A stretch of 5,516 nt of DNA from Pseudomonadota bacterium (GCA_023389135.1 JAEWEX010000014.1:1-5516); one strand, 5' to 3'; numbered from the stretch's first letter, positions 1 to 4,673 are shown. The notes: a model not told the origin generated them from the sequence alone. Translations and numbers: made by a program.

Positions 1-5
1 CTCCT
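1..5 (-). promoter_or_regulatory. Probable ribosome binding site of a minus-strand gene starting off the left edge
   Basis: Read on the minus strand the window ends in AGGAG, a strong Shine-Dalgarno core. It lies about 50 bases downstream of the transcription start expected from the EcfG promoter at 61-86, the same promoter-to-RBS distance as for the gene at 1792-2097. No start codon is visible because the sequence stops here, so the gene itself is an inference. Confidence 0.45.
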
Positions 6-60
6 AGAGCGTGGTGAGCGGCGGAATGGCTCGCGGGGGGTGCAGGCCGTCCCTGCGATG

Positions 61-86
61 AACGTGGCCGGCATGCGTTTTGTTCC
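61..86 (-). promoter_or_regulatory. EcfG (general stress sigma factor) promoter, perfect consensus, firing leftward
   Basis: On the minus strand GGAAC (plus positions 82-86) is followed after exactly 17 bases by CGTT (plus positions 61-64). This matches the alphaproteobacterial EcfG consensus GGAAC-N16/17-CGTT at every position. Transcription would start near base 54 and run off the left edge of the window, so the controlled gene is not visible. It lies in non-coding sequence, and the same motif recurs with the same 17-base spacer at 2161-2186. Confidence 0.8.
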
Positions 87-175
87 GAAGCCGGCAGGAC
101 GCCGGCCGCAGCACGGCGGCGGCCCGCCATGCGTCCGGCGCAGCCCGGTTCCGCGGATGGCGCATGCCGCAGTCA

Positions 176-204
176 TTGTCGGGTCGTCCCGCCGTTGGAA
201 TAAT
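176..204 (+). promoter_or_regulatory. Candidate sigma70-type promoter of the zinc-knuckle gene
   Basis: TTGTCG (176-181) and AATAAT (199-204) are separated by 17 bases. The -10 matches TATAAT at five of six positions and the -35 matches TTGACA at four of six. AATAAT is one of the few A/T-rich stretches in this GC-rich region. Transcription would start near 211, leaving a leader of about 33 bases before the ATG at 244, with the GGAGG ribosome site at 232-236 inside it. Confidence 0.5.
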
Positions 205-243
205 CGGGATGGGGCGAGGAAGACGACGACCGGAGGACAAGTC

Positions 244-438
244 ATGGACTGTCCAGCATGCGGCGGCCTCGGAACCATCGACGCAGCCAAGCCTCTCCAT
301 GCCGTCTCCGACGACAGGCCGGATACTTCCAAAGGCGGCGAGGTGCTGGCGCCATGCCCCCGCTGCAACGGCAAGGGCGATATCGAGATCGCGCGGGACG
401 AGCCCCGCCGGCCCGGCGGGGGCGAACCCCGCCGCTAG
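244..438 (+). CDS. Small CxxC zinc-knuckle protein (DnaJ-type CPxCxG motifs), 64 aa
   Basis: The protein has two cysteine knuckles, CPACGG (residues 3-8) and CPRCNG (38-43). They resemble the CxxCxG modules of the DnaJ zinc-binding region and probably hold one zinc ion through C3, C6, C38 and C41. Residues between them are polar, and the tail is rich in Arg, Pro and Gly. There is no J domain, signal peptide or membrane segment, so it is likely a small cytoplasmic protein; its role is unknown. The ATG at 244 is chosen because GGAGG at 232-236 sits 7 bases upstream. The frame is open back to base 40, but that extension has no ribosome site and would precede the candidate promoter. The stop overlaps the stop of the convergent response regulator by four bases. 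Confidence 0.75.
   Translation: MDCPACGGLGTIDAAKPLHAVSDDRPDTSKGGEVLAPCPRCNGKGDIEIARDEPRRPGGGEPRR
403..421. repeat. GC-rich hairpin near the end of the zinc-knuckle gene
   Basis: CCCCGCC (403-409) and GGCGGGG (415-421) form a perfect 7-bp stem around the 5-base loop GGCCC. It lies inside the last codons of the plus gene and 14 bases past the stop of the minus response-regulator gene. It could help end or protect that transcript, but no T-run follows on either strand, so an intrinsic terminator is not demonstrated. Confidence 0.35.
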
Positions 439-839
439 CCGTCGCCGGTCCGGGCCTCCGGCAGTCCCAGCGCCTCGCGGCAGGCGCGCTCGAACCCTGC
501 ATGGGTGAACGGCTTCGGCAGGACCACTACGTCGGAGAACTGGTCGGGGCGGTCGGCCATGTCCGAGCCGCTGACGAAGATGAACGGCGCTCCGCGATGG
601 GCGAGCCGCTCGGCGACATTGGCGCCGCTGCCCTGGGCCAGCATCATGTCCAATATGGCGAAGTCGGGCCGCTCCGCCTCTATGGCGTCGAGCGCGGTGC
701 GCTCGTCGGCGACGATCCTCACCTCGGCAGCTCCCAGGTCCATCAGCAGTGCCTCGATGTCCAGGCTGATGACCAGATTGTCTTCCGTGACAAGAACCTT
801 CAGCCCCTCGAGGGGGCGCGCGTGGATCTCGGCAGCCAA
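435..839 (-). CDS. Single-domain response regulator (receiver only), 134 aa
   Basis: This is a stand-alone CheY-like receiver domain that would take a phosphoryl group from a histidine kinase. The signature residues are present: acidic pair E19-D20 (VTEDN), phospho-acceptor D64 (AILDMML), the hydroxyl residue S90 (FIFVSGSD) and K109 (LPKPF). No output domain follows, so it must act through protein contacts or as a phosphate sink or shuttle. Such single-domain receivers sometimes feed the PhyR stress pathway in Alphaproteobacteria; a link to phyR at 4683-5483 is plausible but inferred. The canonical FxTGY (FAT GUY) motif of one such subgroup is not matched exactly. The start is TTG at 837-839, supported by GGAGG (plus 847-851) 7 bases upstream. 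No convincing promoter was found on this strand in 840-990. Its stop shares CTAG with the convergent zinc-knuckle gene. Confidence 0.88.
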   Translation of the reverse strand: MAAEIHARPLEGLKVLVTEDNLVISLDIEALLMDLGAAEVRIVADERTALDAIEAERPDFAILDMMLAQGSGANVAERLAHRGAPFIFVSGSDMADRPDQFSDVVVLPKPFTHAGFERACREALGLPEARTGDG

Positions 840-921
840 GCGTCAACCTCCGGATAAGCGGGCCAGGGCCCAGCCCCCCGGAGTTCGCAATCCACCCCAA
901 CAATGATGTGCCCGCAAGATG

Positions 922-953
922 TAACTTTGCCTCGACCCGGTCATTTAACTTTG
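922..953 (+). repeat. Direct repeat TAACTTTG, two copies 24 bases apart
   Basis: TAACTTTG occurs at 922-929 and again at 946-953 in the 151-base gap between the divergent response regulator and Crp/Fnr genes. Two identical A/T-rich 8-mers are unusual in such GC-rich DNA. The second copy overlaps the TTGACA at 951-956, so the pair could be a regulator binding site. The rest of this gap holds the TTG-start RBS of the minus gene (847-851) and nothing else recognisable. Confidence 0.4.
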
Positions 954-980
954 ACATGCATGACCGCGATCCCCGAATGT
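951..980 (+). promoter_or_regulatory. Candidate promoter of the Crp/Fnr gene
   Basis: TTGACA at 951-956 is a perfect sigma70 -35 hexamer. The -10 expected 17-18 bases downstream falls at 974-980, where the match to TATAAT is poor. If used, transcription would begin around 986-991, at or next to the ATG at 991. That fits the absence of any Shine-Dalgarno sequence before that ATG and suggests a leaderless mRNA. Confidence 0.35.
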
Positions 981-990
981 CCGGCACCCG

Positions 991-1740
991 ATGACAAAGC
1001 TCCCGCCCACCCGCAGCGTTTCTTGCACCGCATGCCCGCTCCGGCGCATGGAGGCCTTCCGCAGCTTCACGGATAAGGAGCTGGCCTTTGTCGAGAGCTT
1101 CAAGCAGGGCGAATTGCAGGTGCAGCCCGGCGCCTCGATCCTGCTGGAGGGGACCAACAGCCCGCACCTCTACACGGTGCTGCGCGGCGCGGCGTTCCGG
1201 TACAAGACCATCGAGGACGGGCGGCGCCAGATCCTGAACTTCGCGCTGCCGGGGGATTTTCTCGGCCTGCAGGGATCGATCTTCGACGTGATGGGGCATG
1301 GCGTCGAGGCGCTGACCAGCATGGTGCTGTGCGTGTTCCCGCGCGACAAGCTCTCCACGCTGTTCGAAAACCACAGCGGCCTCGCTTATGACGTGACGTG
1401 GCTCGCCGCCCGCGAGGAGATGCTGCTGGACGAGCATCTGCTGTCTATCGGGCGGCGCACCGCCCTGGAACGGACCGCCTATGTGATCTGGAGACTGTTC
1501 CGGCGCGCCAGCACCGTCGGCGCGACCAACGGCGCCGGGCTGGGCTTCCCGCTGACGCAGCAGCAGCTGGCCGACACGGTAGGCCTGTCCATCGTGCACA
1601 CCAACAAGACCATCAGGCGCCTGCGCGAACTCGGCGTGGTGTCGTGGCAGGACCGCAACGTCCGCATTTCCGATCCCGACCGGCTCGCTGAGATCGCCAA
1701 GATCAGCATGCCGCAGCCGACCTCGCGGCCGTTCATCTGA
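991..1740 (+). CDS. Crp/Fnr-family transcriptional regulator, 249 aa
   Basis: The layout is that of a Crp/Fnr regulator: an N-terminal cyclic-nucleotide-binding-type beta-barrel (about residues 25-125), a long dimer helix (about 133-172) and a C-terminal winged helix (about 180-235). The recognition region is LTQQQLADTVGLSIVHTNKTIRRLRELG (188-215), shown here as the family's usual helix-turn-helix. Cysteines are only C12, C15 (CTACPLR) and C114. E. coli FNR uses four cysteines for its 4Fe-4S cluster, so an FNR-type oxygen sensor is not supported; the CxxCPLR start is common in alphaproteobacterial members of unknown signal. ATG 991 is the only start upstream of the CxxC motif in this frame, with a stop at 961-963, and it has no ribosome site. 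Target genes cannot be told from the sequence; no clear TTGAT-N4-ATCAA box was seen nearby. Confidence 0.9.
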   Translation: MTKLPPTRSVSCTACPLRRMEAFRSFTDKELAFVESFKQGELQVQPGASILLEGTNSPHLYTVLRGAAFRYKTIEDGRRQILNFALPGDFLGLQGSIFDVMGHGVEALTSMVLCVFPRDKLSTLFENHSGLAYDVTWLAAREEMLLDEHLLSIGRRTALERTAYVIWRLFRRASTVGATNGAGLGFPLTQQQLADTVGLSIVHTNKTIRRLRELGVVSWQDRNVRISDPDRLAEIAKISMPQPTSRPFI

Positions 1741-1744
1741 ACTC

Positions 1745-1806
1745 CGCGCCGCTGCGCTCTAGGACCGGTCTCCGACCCTTCTGGCCTCGCCTCAGCGCGC
1801 GGCGCG
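1745..1806. repeat. Long inverted repeat at the convergent junction; possible bidirectional terminator
   Basis: The arm at 1745-1758 (CGCGCCGC, a bulged T, GCGCT) pairs with AGCGCGCGGCGCG at 1794-1806, giving a 13-bp stem with one bulge around a 35-base loop. It begins 5 bases after the Crp/Fnr stop, and its right arm covers the last codons of the minus gene at 1792-2097. No T-run follows either arm. The position suggests transcript ending or read-through protection, but GC-rich DNA makes such pairings easier by chance. Confidence 0.35.
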
Positions 1807-2097
1807 CATGTGCGCGTCAGCCATTGCCATGCCGTCCATGACACGCGACGGGCGCACGGAGCGTCGGGTGACGGTGGTCACGCCGGCCTGATGGTCGACC
1901 TCGATGGTGAGCGCGCTGTCGGGGGCCGCATCCGCGACCTTCTCGACCAGCGGCATGTCGCCCTTCGCGTCGCGTACGATCTGGTGCGACTGGCGGACCT
2001 CGCCGCTGGCGTCGCTGCCCATCAGAAGACCTGGGGCGGCAACGGTTGCTGCGGCAGTCACGGCGGCGGCTGCCGCAAGGATCGCTGGACGGATCAT
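1792..2097 (-). CDS. Small exported protein of unknown function, EcfG-controlled, 101 aa
   Basis: I do not recognise the family. The N-terminus (MIRP, then an Ala/Val-rich hydrophobic run to about residue 25) looks like a signal peptide or membrane anchor, so the mature part, about 75 residues, should be periplasmic or membrane-tethered. That part is polar and mixed-charge (SGEVRQSHQIVRDAKGD), with a short beta-like stretch (ALTIEVDHQAGVTTVTRRSV, 62-81) and a Met-, His- and Arg-containing tail. There are no cysteines. The ATG at 2095-2097 is chosen because GAGGAG (plus 2105-2110) lies 7 bases upstream and the signal peptide begins there; an upstream ATG at 2154 lies at or before the expected transcription start. 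A perfect EcfG promoter at 2161-2186 gives a leader of about 57 bases. It is divergent from the PRC-barrel gene. Confidence 0.72.
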   Translation of the reverse strand: MIRPAILAAAAAVTAAATVAAPGLLMGSDASGEVRQSHQIVRDAKGDMPLVEKVADAAPDSALTIEVDHQAGVTTVTRRSVRPSRVMDGMAMADAHMRAAR

Positions 2098-2160
2098 CTT
2101 TGTTCTCCTCGCAGTGGGCGAAGGTCCTGCCGTCGCTTGTGACGGTGTCGACATCGATGA

Positions 2161-2186
2161 AACGCGCCCTGCCGGCCAAACGTTCC
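2161..2186 (-). promoter_or_regulatory. EcfG promoter of the small exported protein gene, perfect consensus
   Basis: On the minus strand GGAAC (plus 2182-2186) and CGTT (plus 2161-2164) are separated by exactly 17 bases, matching GGAAC-N16/17-CGTT in full. Transcription should start near 2154, about 57 bases before the ATG at 2097, with the GAGGAG ribosome site in between. A weaker second match lies upstream: GGAACC with GGAAC at plus 2278-2282, then AGTT at 16-base spacing; it may be coincidental. Confidence 0.85.
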
Positions 2187-2259
2187 CGGCTGGGCCGCAG
2201 ACGTCGCGGCGGTCGCGGGAACGTCGACTTGTAGAGAAATAGAAGCACGCCCGCGCGAA

Positions 2260-2273
2260 CTGCGCCGGCGCAG
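2260..2273. repeat. Perfect 14-bp palindrome between two divergent EcfG-type promoters
   Basis: CTGCGCCGGCGCAG is its own reverse complement. It lies upstream of both the leftward promoter (2161-2186) and the rightward one (2328-2352), where a shared activator or repressor dimer could bind. It may also be only a GC-rich chance palindrome. Confidence 0.35.
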
Positions 2274-2327
2274 GTCGGTTCCATGCCGATCACGGAAAAT
2301 TATCCGCGATTTCTGTGCCCGGTCAGG

Positions 2328-2352
2328 TGAACAATTCCGCGGCCAAGGCGTT
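2328..2352 (+). promoter_or_regulatory. EcfG-like promoter of the PRC-barrel gene (one mismatch)
   Basis: TGAAC (2328-2332) is followed after 16 bases by CGTT (2349-2352). This fits GGAAC-N16/17-CGTT except for T in place of the first G. Transcription would start near 2359, giving a leader of about 50 bases before the ATG at 2408, close to the leader length of the divergent gene. Location, spacing and a perfect CGTT support it; the mismatch lowers confidence and may mean weaker expression. Confidence 0.6.
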
Positions 2353-2407
2353 TCCGACACATGATCCGCGCTTCGGTGCGGATGTCCGAAATCCCAGGAG
2401 GCACACA

Positions 2408-3478
2408 ATGAACATTCGCACCCTTCTCCTCGCAGGCGTCGCAACGTCCGTCATGGCCGGCTACGGCATGGCCCAGACCGCCGCGCCCGACGCCCCCGCC
2501 GCGCCGCAGCCCGATGCGCAGATGCAGCAGCAGGCTCCCGCGTCCGGCACCGACGCCGCCCCGTCCGCCGCGCCCGCCGGCGATGCGATGACGGGCGCCG
2601 ACGCGGCCGATCGCGCCATGTCCGGCGAGACCGCGTTCAACGACCTGAAGGACGCCAACATCAACAACGCCGAGGACGAGTCCGTCGCGACCATCGCCGA
2701 CGTGCTCATCAGCCCCGAGGGCCAGGCCGAGAACCTCGTGCTCGCCCAGGGTGGCGTGCTGGGTGTCGGCACCACCTACAAGCTGTTCCCGATCGAGCAG
2801 ATGCCGACGGTGACCGACGATGTCGCCAGCATCACCATGACCGAGGAAGAGGTCGAGGCGCTGGCCGAGTACACCTATCCGGCCGGCGAGGACGATCCCG
2901 CCACCGCCGAGGCGCCTGACGCCGACGACGCGGCCGACACCCCGATGGCCGCCAACCCGCCGGCCACGGCTCCTGCCCCGGGCGCTTCCGCCCCGGCGGC
3001 CGATGCGCCCTCGACCGGCGCGACCACCGCGGAAAGCCCCGCGACGGCTCCGGCCCAGTCCACCGACATGGCCGAGACCGCCCCGGGCACGGCGCCCGCG
3101 CCGGAAGCGACCACTGAGGGCCGCGCCGCCACCGACGCCACCATGGCCGCGACCCCGGTCGCCGACCTGTGGCCCGTCAGCGAGTTCATCGGCGTCAATG
3201 CCGAGGTCAGCGGCGAGGAGGACGTGACGGTCGAGGTGTCCGACGTCCACTTCGACGGCGAGGGCAAGGTGACCGCGTTCATCGTGACCGAGGGCGGCGT
3301 CCTCGGCGTCGGCGGCACCGAGCACACGGTGGCCTTCGAGGACGTGACCATCGGCGGCACCCAGGACGATGTCGAGCTGATGGTGGCCAACGTCACGCTG
3401 GCCTCGCCCCCGGCCGATGCGGCTCCTGCCGGCCAGCCCGCTCCGGGCGCGGCTCCGGCCCCCGCTCCGGCGCAGTAA
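2408..3478 (+). CDS. Exported protein with two PRC-barrel-like domains and Pro/Ala-rich linkers, 356 aa
   Basis: A signal peptide (residues 1-22, hydrophobic core LLLAGVATSVMAG, likely cleavage after GMA) is followed by a Pro/Ala/Gln-rich stretch to about 72. Barrel 1 lies at about 77-152 (ANINNAEDESVATIADVLI, then GGVLGVG at 115-121), an acidic Ala/Pro/Thr-rich linker spans 158-250, barrel 2 is at about 253-333 (GVNAEVSGEEDVTVEVSDV, then GGVLGVG at 296-302), and the tail is Pro/Ala-rich. This order of strands and the GGxLGxG turn are typical of PRC-barrel domains, which mostly mediate protein contacts. The protein is strongly acidic and rich in Ala and Pro, with no cysteine. It probably acts in the periplasm or is attached to the wall; its partner is unknown. 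The ATG at 2408 has AGGAGG (2396-2401) 6 bases upstream; an in-frame ATG at 2315 precedes the promoter and would hide the signal peptide. Confidence 0.82.
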   Translation: MNIRTLLLAGVATSVMAGYGMAQTAAPDAPAAPQPDAQMQQQAPASGTDAAPSAAPAGDAMTGADAADRAMSGETAFNDLKDANINNAEDESVATIADVLISPEGQAENLVLAQGGVLGVGTTYKLFPIEQMPTVTDDVASITMTEEEVEALAEYTYPAGEDDPATAEAPDADDAADTPMAANPPATAPAPGASAPAADAPSTGATTAESPATAPAQSTDMAETAPGTAPAPEATTEGRAATDATMAATPVADLWPVSEFIGVNAEVSGEEDVTVEVSDVHFDGEGKVTAFIVTEGGVLGVGGTEHTVAFEDVTIGGTQDDVELMVANVTLASPPADAAPAGQPAPGAAPAPAPAQ

Positions 3479-3501
3479 CCGTCCCGGCCAAAGCCTGACG
3501 A

Positions 3502-3530
3502 CCGCCGGCGCGGCACCCCCGCGCCGGCGG
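3502..3530 (+). terminator. Strong GC hairpin between the PRC-barrel and CsbD genes
   Basis: CCGCCGGCGCGG (3502-3513) and CCGCGCCGGCGG (3519-3530) form a perfect 12-bp stem with a 5-base loop, 24 bases after the PRC-barrel stop. No T-run follows, so it may end transcription only partly or protect the 3' end of the mRNA. No separate promoter is visible between it and the CsbD gene, so csbD may depend on read-through from the promoter at 2328-2352. Confidence 0.5.
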
Positions 3531-3570
3531 CGCCACGTCCGAAGCCTGCTATCACAAGGAGAGAGACGAC

Positions 3571-3768
3571 ATGAACTGGGATCGCATCGAAGGCAACTGG
3601 AAGCAGTTCAAGGGCAAGGCCCAGCAGCAGTGGGGCAAGCTCACCGACGATGACCTCGACGTGGTGGGCGGCAAGCGCACCGAGCTCGCGGGCAAGCTGC
3701 AGGAGCGATACGGCATCGCCAAGGACGAGGCCGAGCGTCAGGTGGACGACTGGGCCGCGCGCGACTGA
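3571..3768 (+). CDS. CsbD-family stress-response protein, 65 aa
   Basis: The sequence fits the CsbD family throughout: MNWDRIEGNWKQFKGK at the start, QWGKLTDDDLDVVGGKRTEL in the middle (19-39), then GKLQERYGIAKDEAERQVDDW. Length is normal for the family (about 60-70 residues). CsbD proteins are small, highly charged helical cytoplasmic proteins that accumulate under general stress, named from a SigB-controlled gene of Bacillus; their biochemical role is unsettled. The ATG has AAGGAG at 3556-3561, 9 bases upstream. It follows the PRC-barrel gene by 92 bases, with a GC hairpin between, and is closed by an intrinsic terminator at 3791-3830. No EcfG motif lies directly upstream, so control by the stress sigma factor would have to come from the promoter at 2328-2352. 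Confidence 0.93.
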   Translation: MNWDRIEGNWKQFKGKAQQQWGKLTDDDLDVVGGKRTELAGKLQERYGIAKDEAERQVDDWAARD

Positions 3769-3790
3769 TCGCAGCGACACCCGGCATCGG

Positions 3791-3830
3791 AGCGGCGGGC
3801 GTCCCTCACGGGCGTCCGCCGCTTTCATTT
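3791..3830 (+). terminator. Intrinsic terminator after the CsbD gene
   Basis: AGCGGCGGGCG (3791-3801) pairs with CGTCCGCCGCT (3813-3823), an 11-bp stem with one G-U pair. It extends inward by CCC/GGG past a bulged T to a TCAC loop, and runs directly into TTTCATTT (3823-3830). This is the only hairpin in the window with a proper T-rich tail and it starts 22 bases after the csbD stop. Confidence 0.75.
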
Positions 3831-3848
3831 ACGGTAGTCGGCGATCCC

Positions 3849-3888
3849 GCCGGTTTCGAAACCGGCCGACTGAACCAATCGGCCGGTT
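3849..3888. repeat. Overlapping palindromes built from three GCCGGTT half-sites upstream of the DUF883 gene
   Basis: GCCGGTTTCGAAACCGGC (3849-3866) is a perfect 18-bp palindrome. Its right half overlaps a second inverted repeat, AACCGGCCGA (3860-3869) with TCGGCCGGTT (3879-3888), separated by 9 bases. The half-site GCCGGTT thus occurs at 3849-3855, inverted at 3860-3866 and again at 3882-3888, the direct copies being 33 bases apart. This could be an operator for a dimeric regulator, or alternative RNA hairpins that exclude each other. It starts 18 bases after the csbD terminator and ends 44 bases before the next ATG. Confidence 0.5.
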
Positions 3889-3932
3889 GCCGTGTTACAG
3901 TGGAAGGCAAACTCGCGTAACAGGAGTCACCC

Positions 3933-4274
3933 ATGGCCCGCGCAACTTCCCGCACGTCCAGCACCGACGACATCGCCGCCCAGCTCGAGGCCCTCAAGGG
4001 CGACGTCGCGGGCCTCGCCAAGGCGCTCAACGCGCGCGCCCGGTCCGAAGCCAACGGCGTGGTCGGCGGCATCGGCGATCTGCAGGGACAGGTGGAATCG
4101 CTTCTCGAGGCCCTGACCGCCCAGGGCAAGGACCTGGCGGACGAGGCCCGCAGCCGCGCCAATGAGGGCGTCCGCGCCGTGTCCAGCAGCGTCGAGCACA
4201 ATCCCGGCCGCGCGCTGCTCGTCGCCGCGGGTCTCGGCTTCGTCATCGGCCTGCTCACCAAGGGCTGGCGGTGA
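3933..4274 (+). CDS. ElaB/YqjD-type (DUF883) membrane-anchored protein, 113 aa
   Basis: The N-terminal two thirds (about residues 10-85) are hydrophilic and helical with heptad-like Ala/Leu spacing, likely coiled coil. A C-terminal membrane anchor follows: HNPGRALLVAAGLGFVIGLL (89-108), then KGWR. The NPGRAL...GLGFxxGLL ending is characteristic of ElaB/YqjD/DUF883 proteins. In E. coli these are inner-membrane tail-anchored proteins of stationary phase that associate with ribosomes; whether this one does so is inference. Orientation should place the charged coil in the cytoplasm. ATG 3933 has AGGAG (3922-3926) 6 bases upstream. The stop overlaps the start of the next gene in GTGA, so the two are translationally coupled. 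The gene begins a new unit after the csbD terminator, behind the palindromes at 3849-3888. Confidence 0.87.
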   Translation: MARATSRTSSTDDIAAQLEALKGDVAGLAKALNARARSEANGVVGGIGDLQGQVESLLEALTAQGKDLADEARSRANEGVRAVSSSVEHNPGRALLVAAGLGFVIGLLTKGWR

Positions 4275-4636
4275 TCGCGGCACTGGTCCCGCTGGCCGGC
4301 CATTTCGTGCGTTCCGTGCGTCGCACCGTGGTCACATATGCGCTGGCGGGCGGATTTCTGACGGCGGCTCTGGCGTGGCTCAGCTTCGCCGGCTTCGCCG
4401 CGCTGGAGCTTCACTGGGGCGCGCCGGTGGCGGCGCTGATGCTGGGCGGCGGCTTCGCGCTCGCCGCCGGCATCACGCTGCTGATCGGCATGACACGGCG
4501 ACGGCGCCGGCCGGTGCAGCCCGACGCCATCGCCGCCGCCCTGGCCGGGCTCGGCGCCGCACGCACCGGCGGCTTTTCCGGCACCGGGTCGCTGCTGAGC
4601 GCGTTCATGGCGGGATTCATGACGGCGCGCCGCTGA
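4271..4636 (+). CDS. YqjE/phage-holin-like two-helix inner membrane protein, 121 aa
   Basis: Two membrane helices are clear, about residues 21-47 (VTYALAGGFLTAALAWLSF onward) and 51-74 (PVAALMLGGGFALAAGITLL), followed by the basic patch TRRRRR (75-80) and a Gly/Ala-rich tail with a weak hydrophobic segment (107-117). Position and topology resemble YqjE, which follows YqjD in E. coli and belongs to a family often labelled 'phage holin'; no prophage genes are nearby, so a lytic role is unlikely. It probably works with the DUF883 partner at the inner membrane. The start is GTG at 4271 in GTGA, overlapping the previous stop by four bases; no strong ribosome site precedes it, which fits translational coupling. 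Family assignment rests on context and helix pattern more than on motifs. Confidence 0.72.
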   Translation: MIAALVPLAGHFVRSVRRTVVTYALAGGFLTAALAWLSFAGFAALELHWGAPVAALMLGGGFALAAGITLLIGMTRRRRRPVQPDAIAAALAGLGAARTGGFSGTGSLLSAFMAGFMTARR

Positions 4637-4673
4637 CCCGAGGGCCGCGACGCGCCGGACGTCGAGTTGGAAC

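Noticed and set aside
40..243. N-terminal extension of the zinc-knuckle gene back to an ATG at base 58 or earlier
   Set aside because: No ribosome site precedes those starts, the sequence lies upstream of the sigma70-type promoter and across the EcfG promoter, and the ATG at 244 has a well-placed GGAGG.
977..994. Five-codon minigene (MSGTR) whose TGA overlaps the Crp/Fnr ATG as ATGA
   Set aside because: It has no ribosome site, and the candidate promoter would start transcription downstream of its ATG. Nothing beyond the overlap supports it.
4..1599. 531-residue open frame on the minus strand
   Set aside because: It overlaps the response regulator and runs antisense to the well-supported Crp/Fnr gene. 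Its translation is low-complexity Arg/Gly/Ala-rich sequence with no domain. Long antisense frames are common in GC-rich DNA.
2300..3325. 341-residue Gly/Arg-rich open frame on the minus strand
   Set aside because: Antisense shadow of the PRC-barrel gene; its composition mirrors the Ala/Pro-rich coding strand.
4271..4636. Prophage holin, suggesting phage remnants
   Set aside because: No endolysin, structural or integrase gene is nearby. The coupled DUF883 partner points to a chromosomal YqjD/YqjE-like pair.
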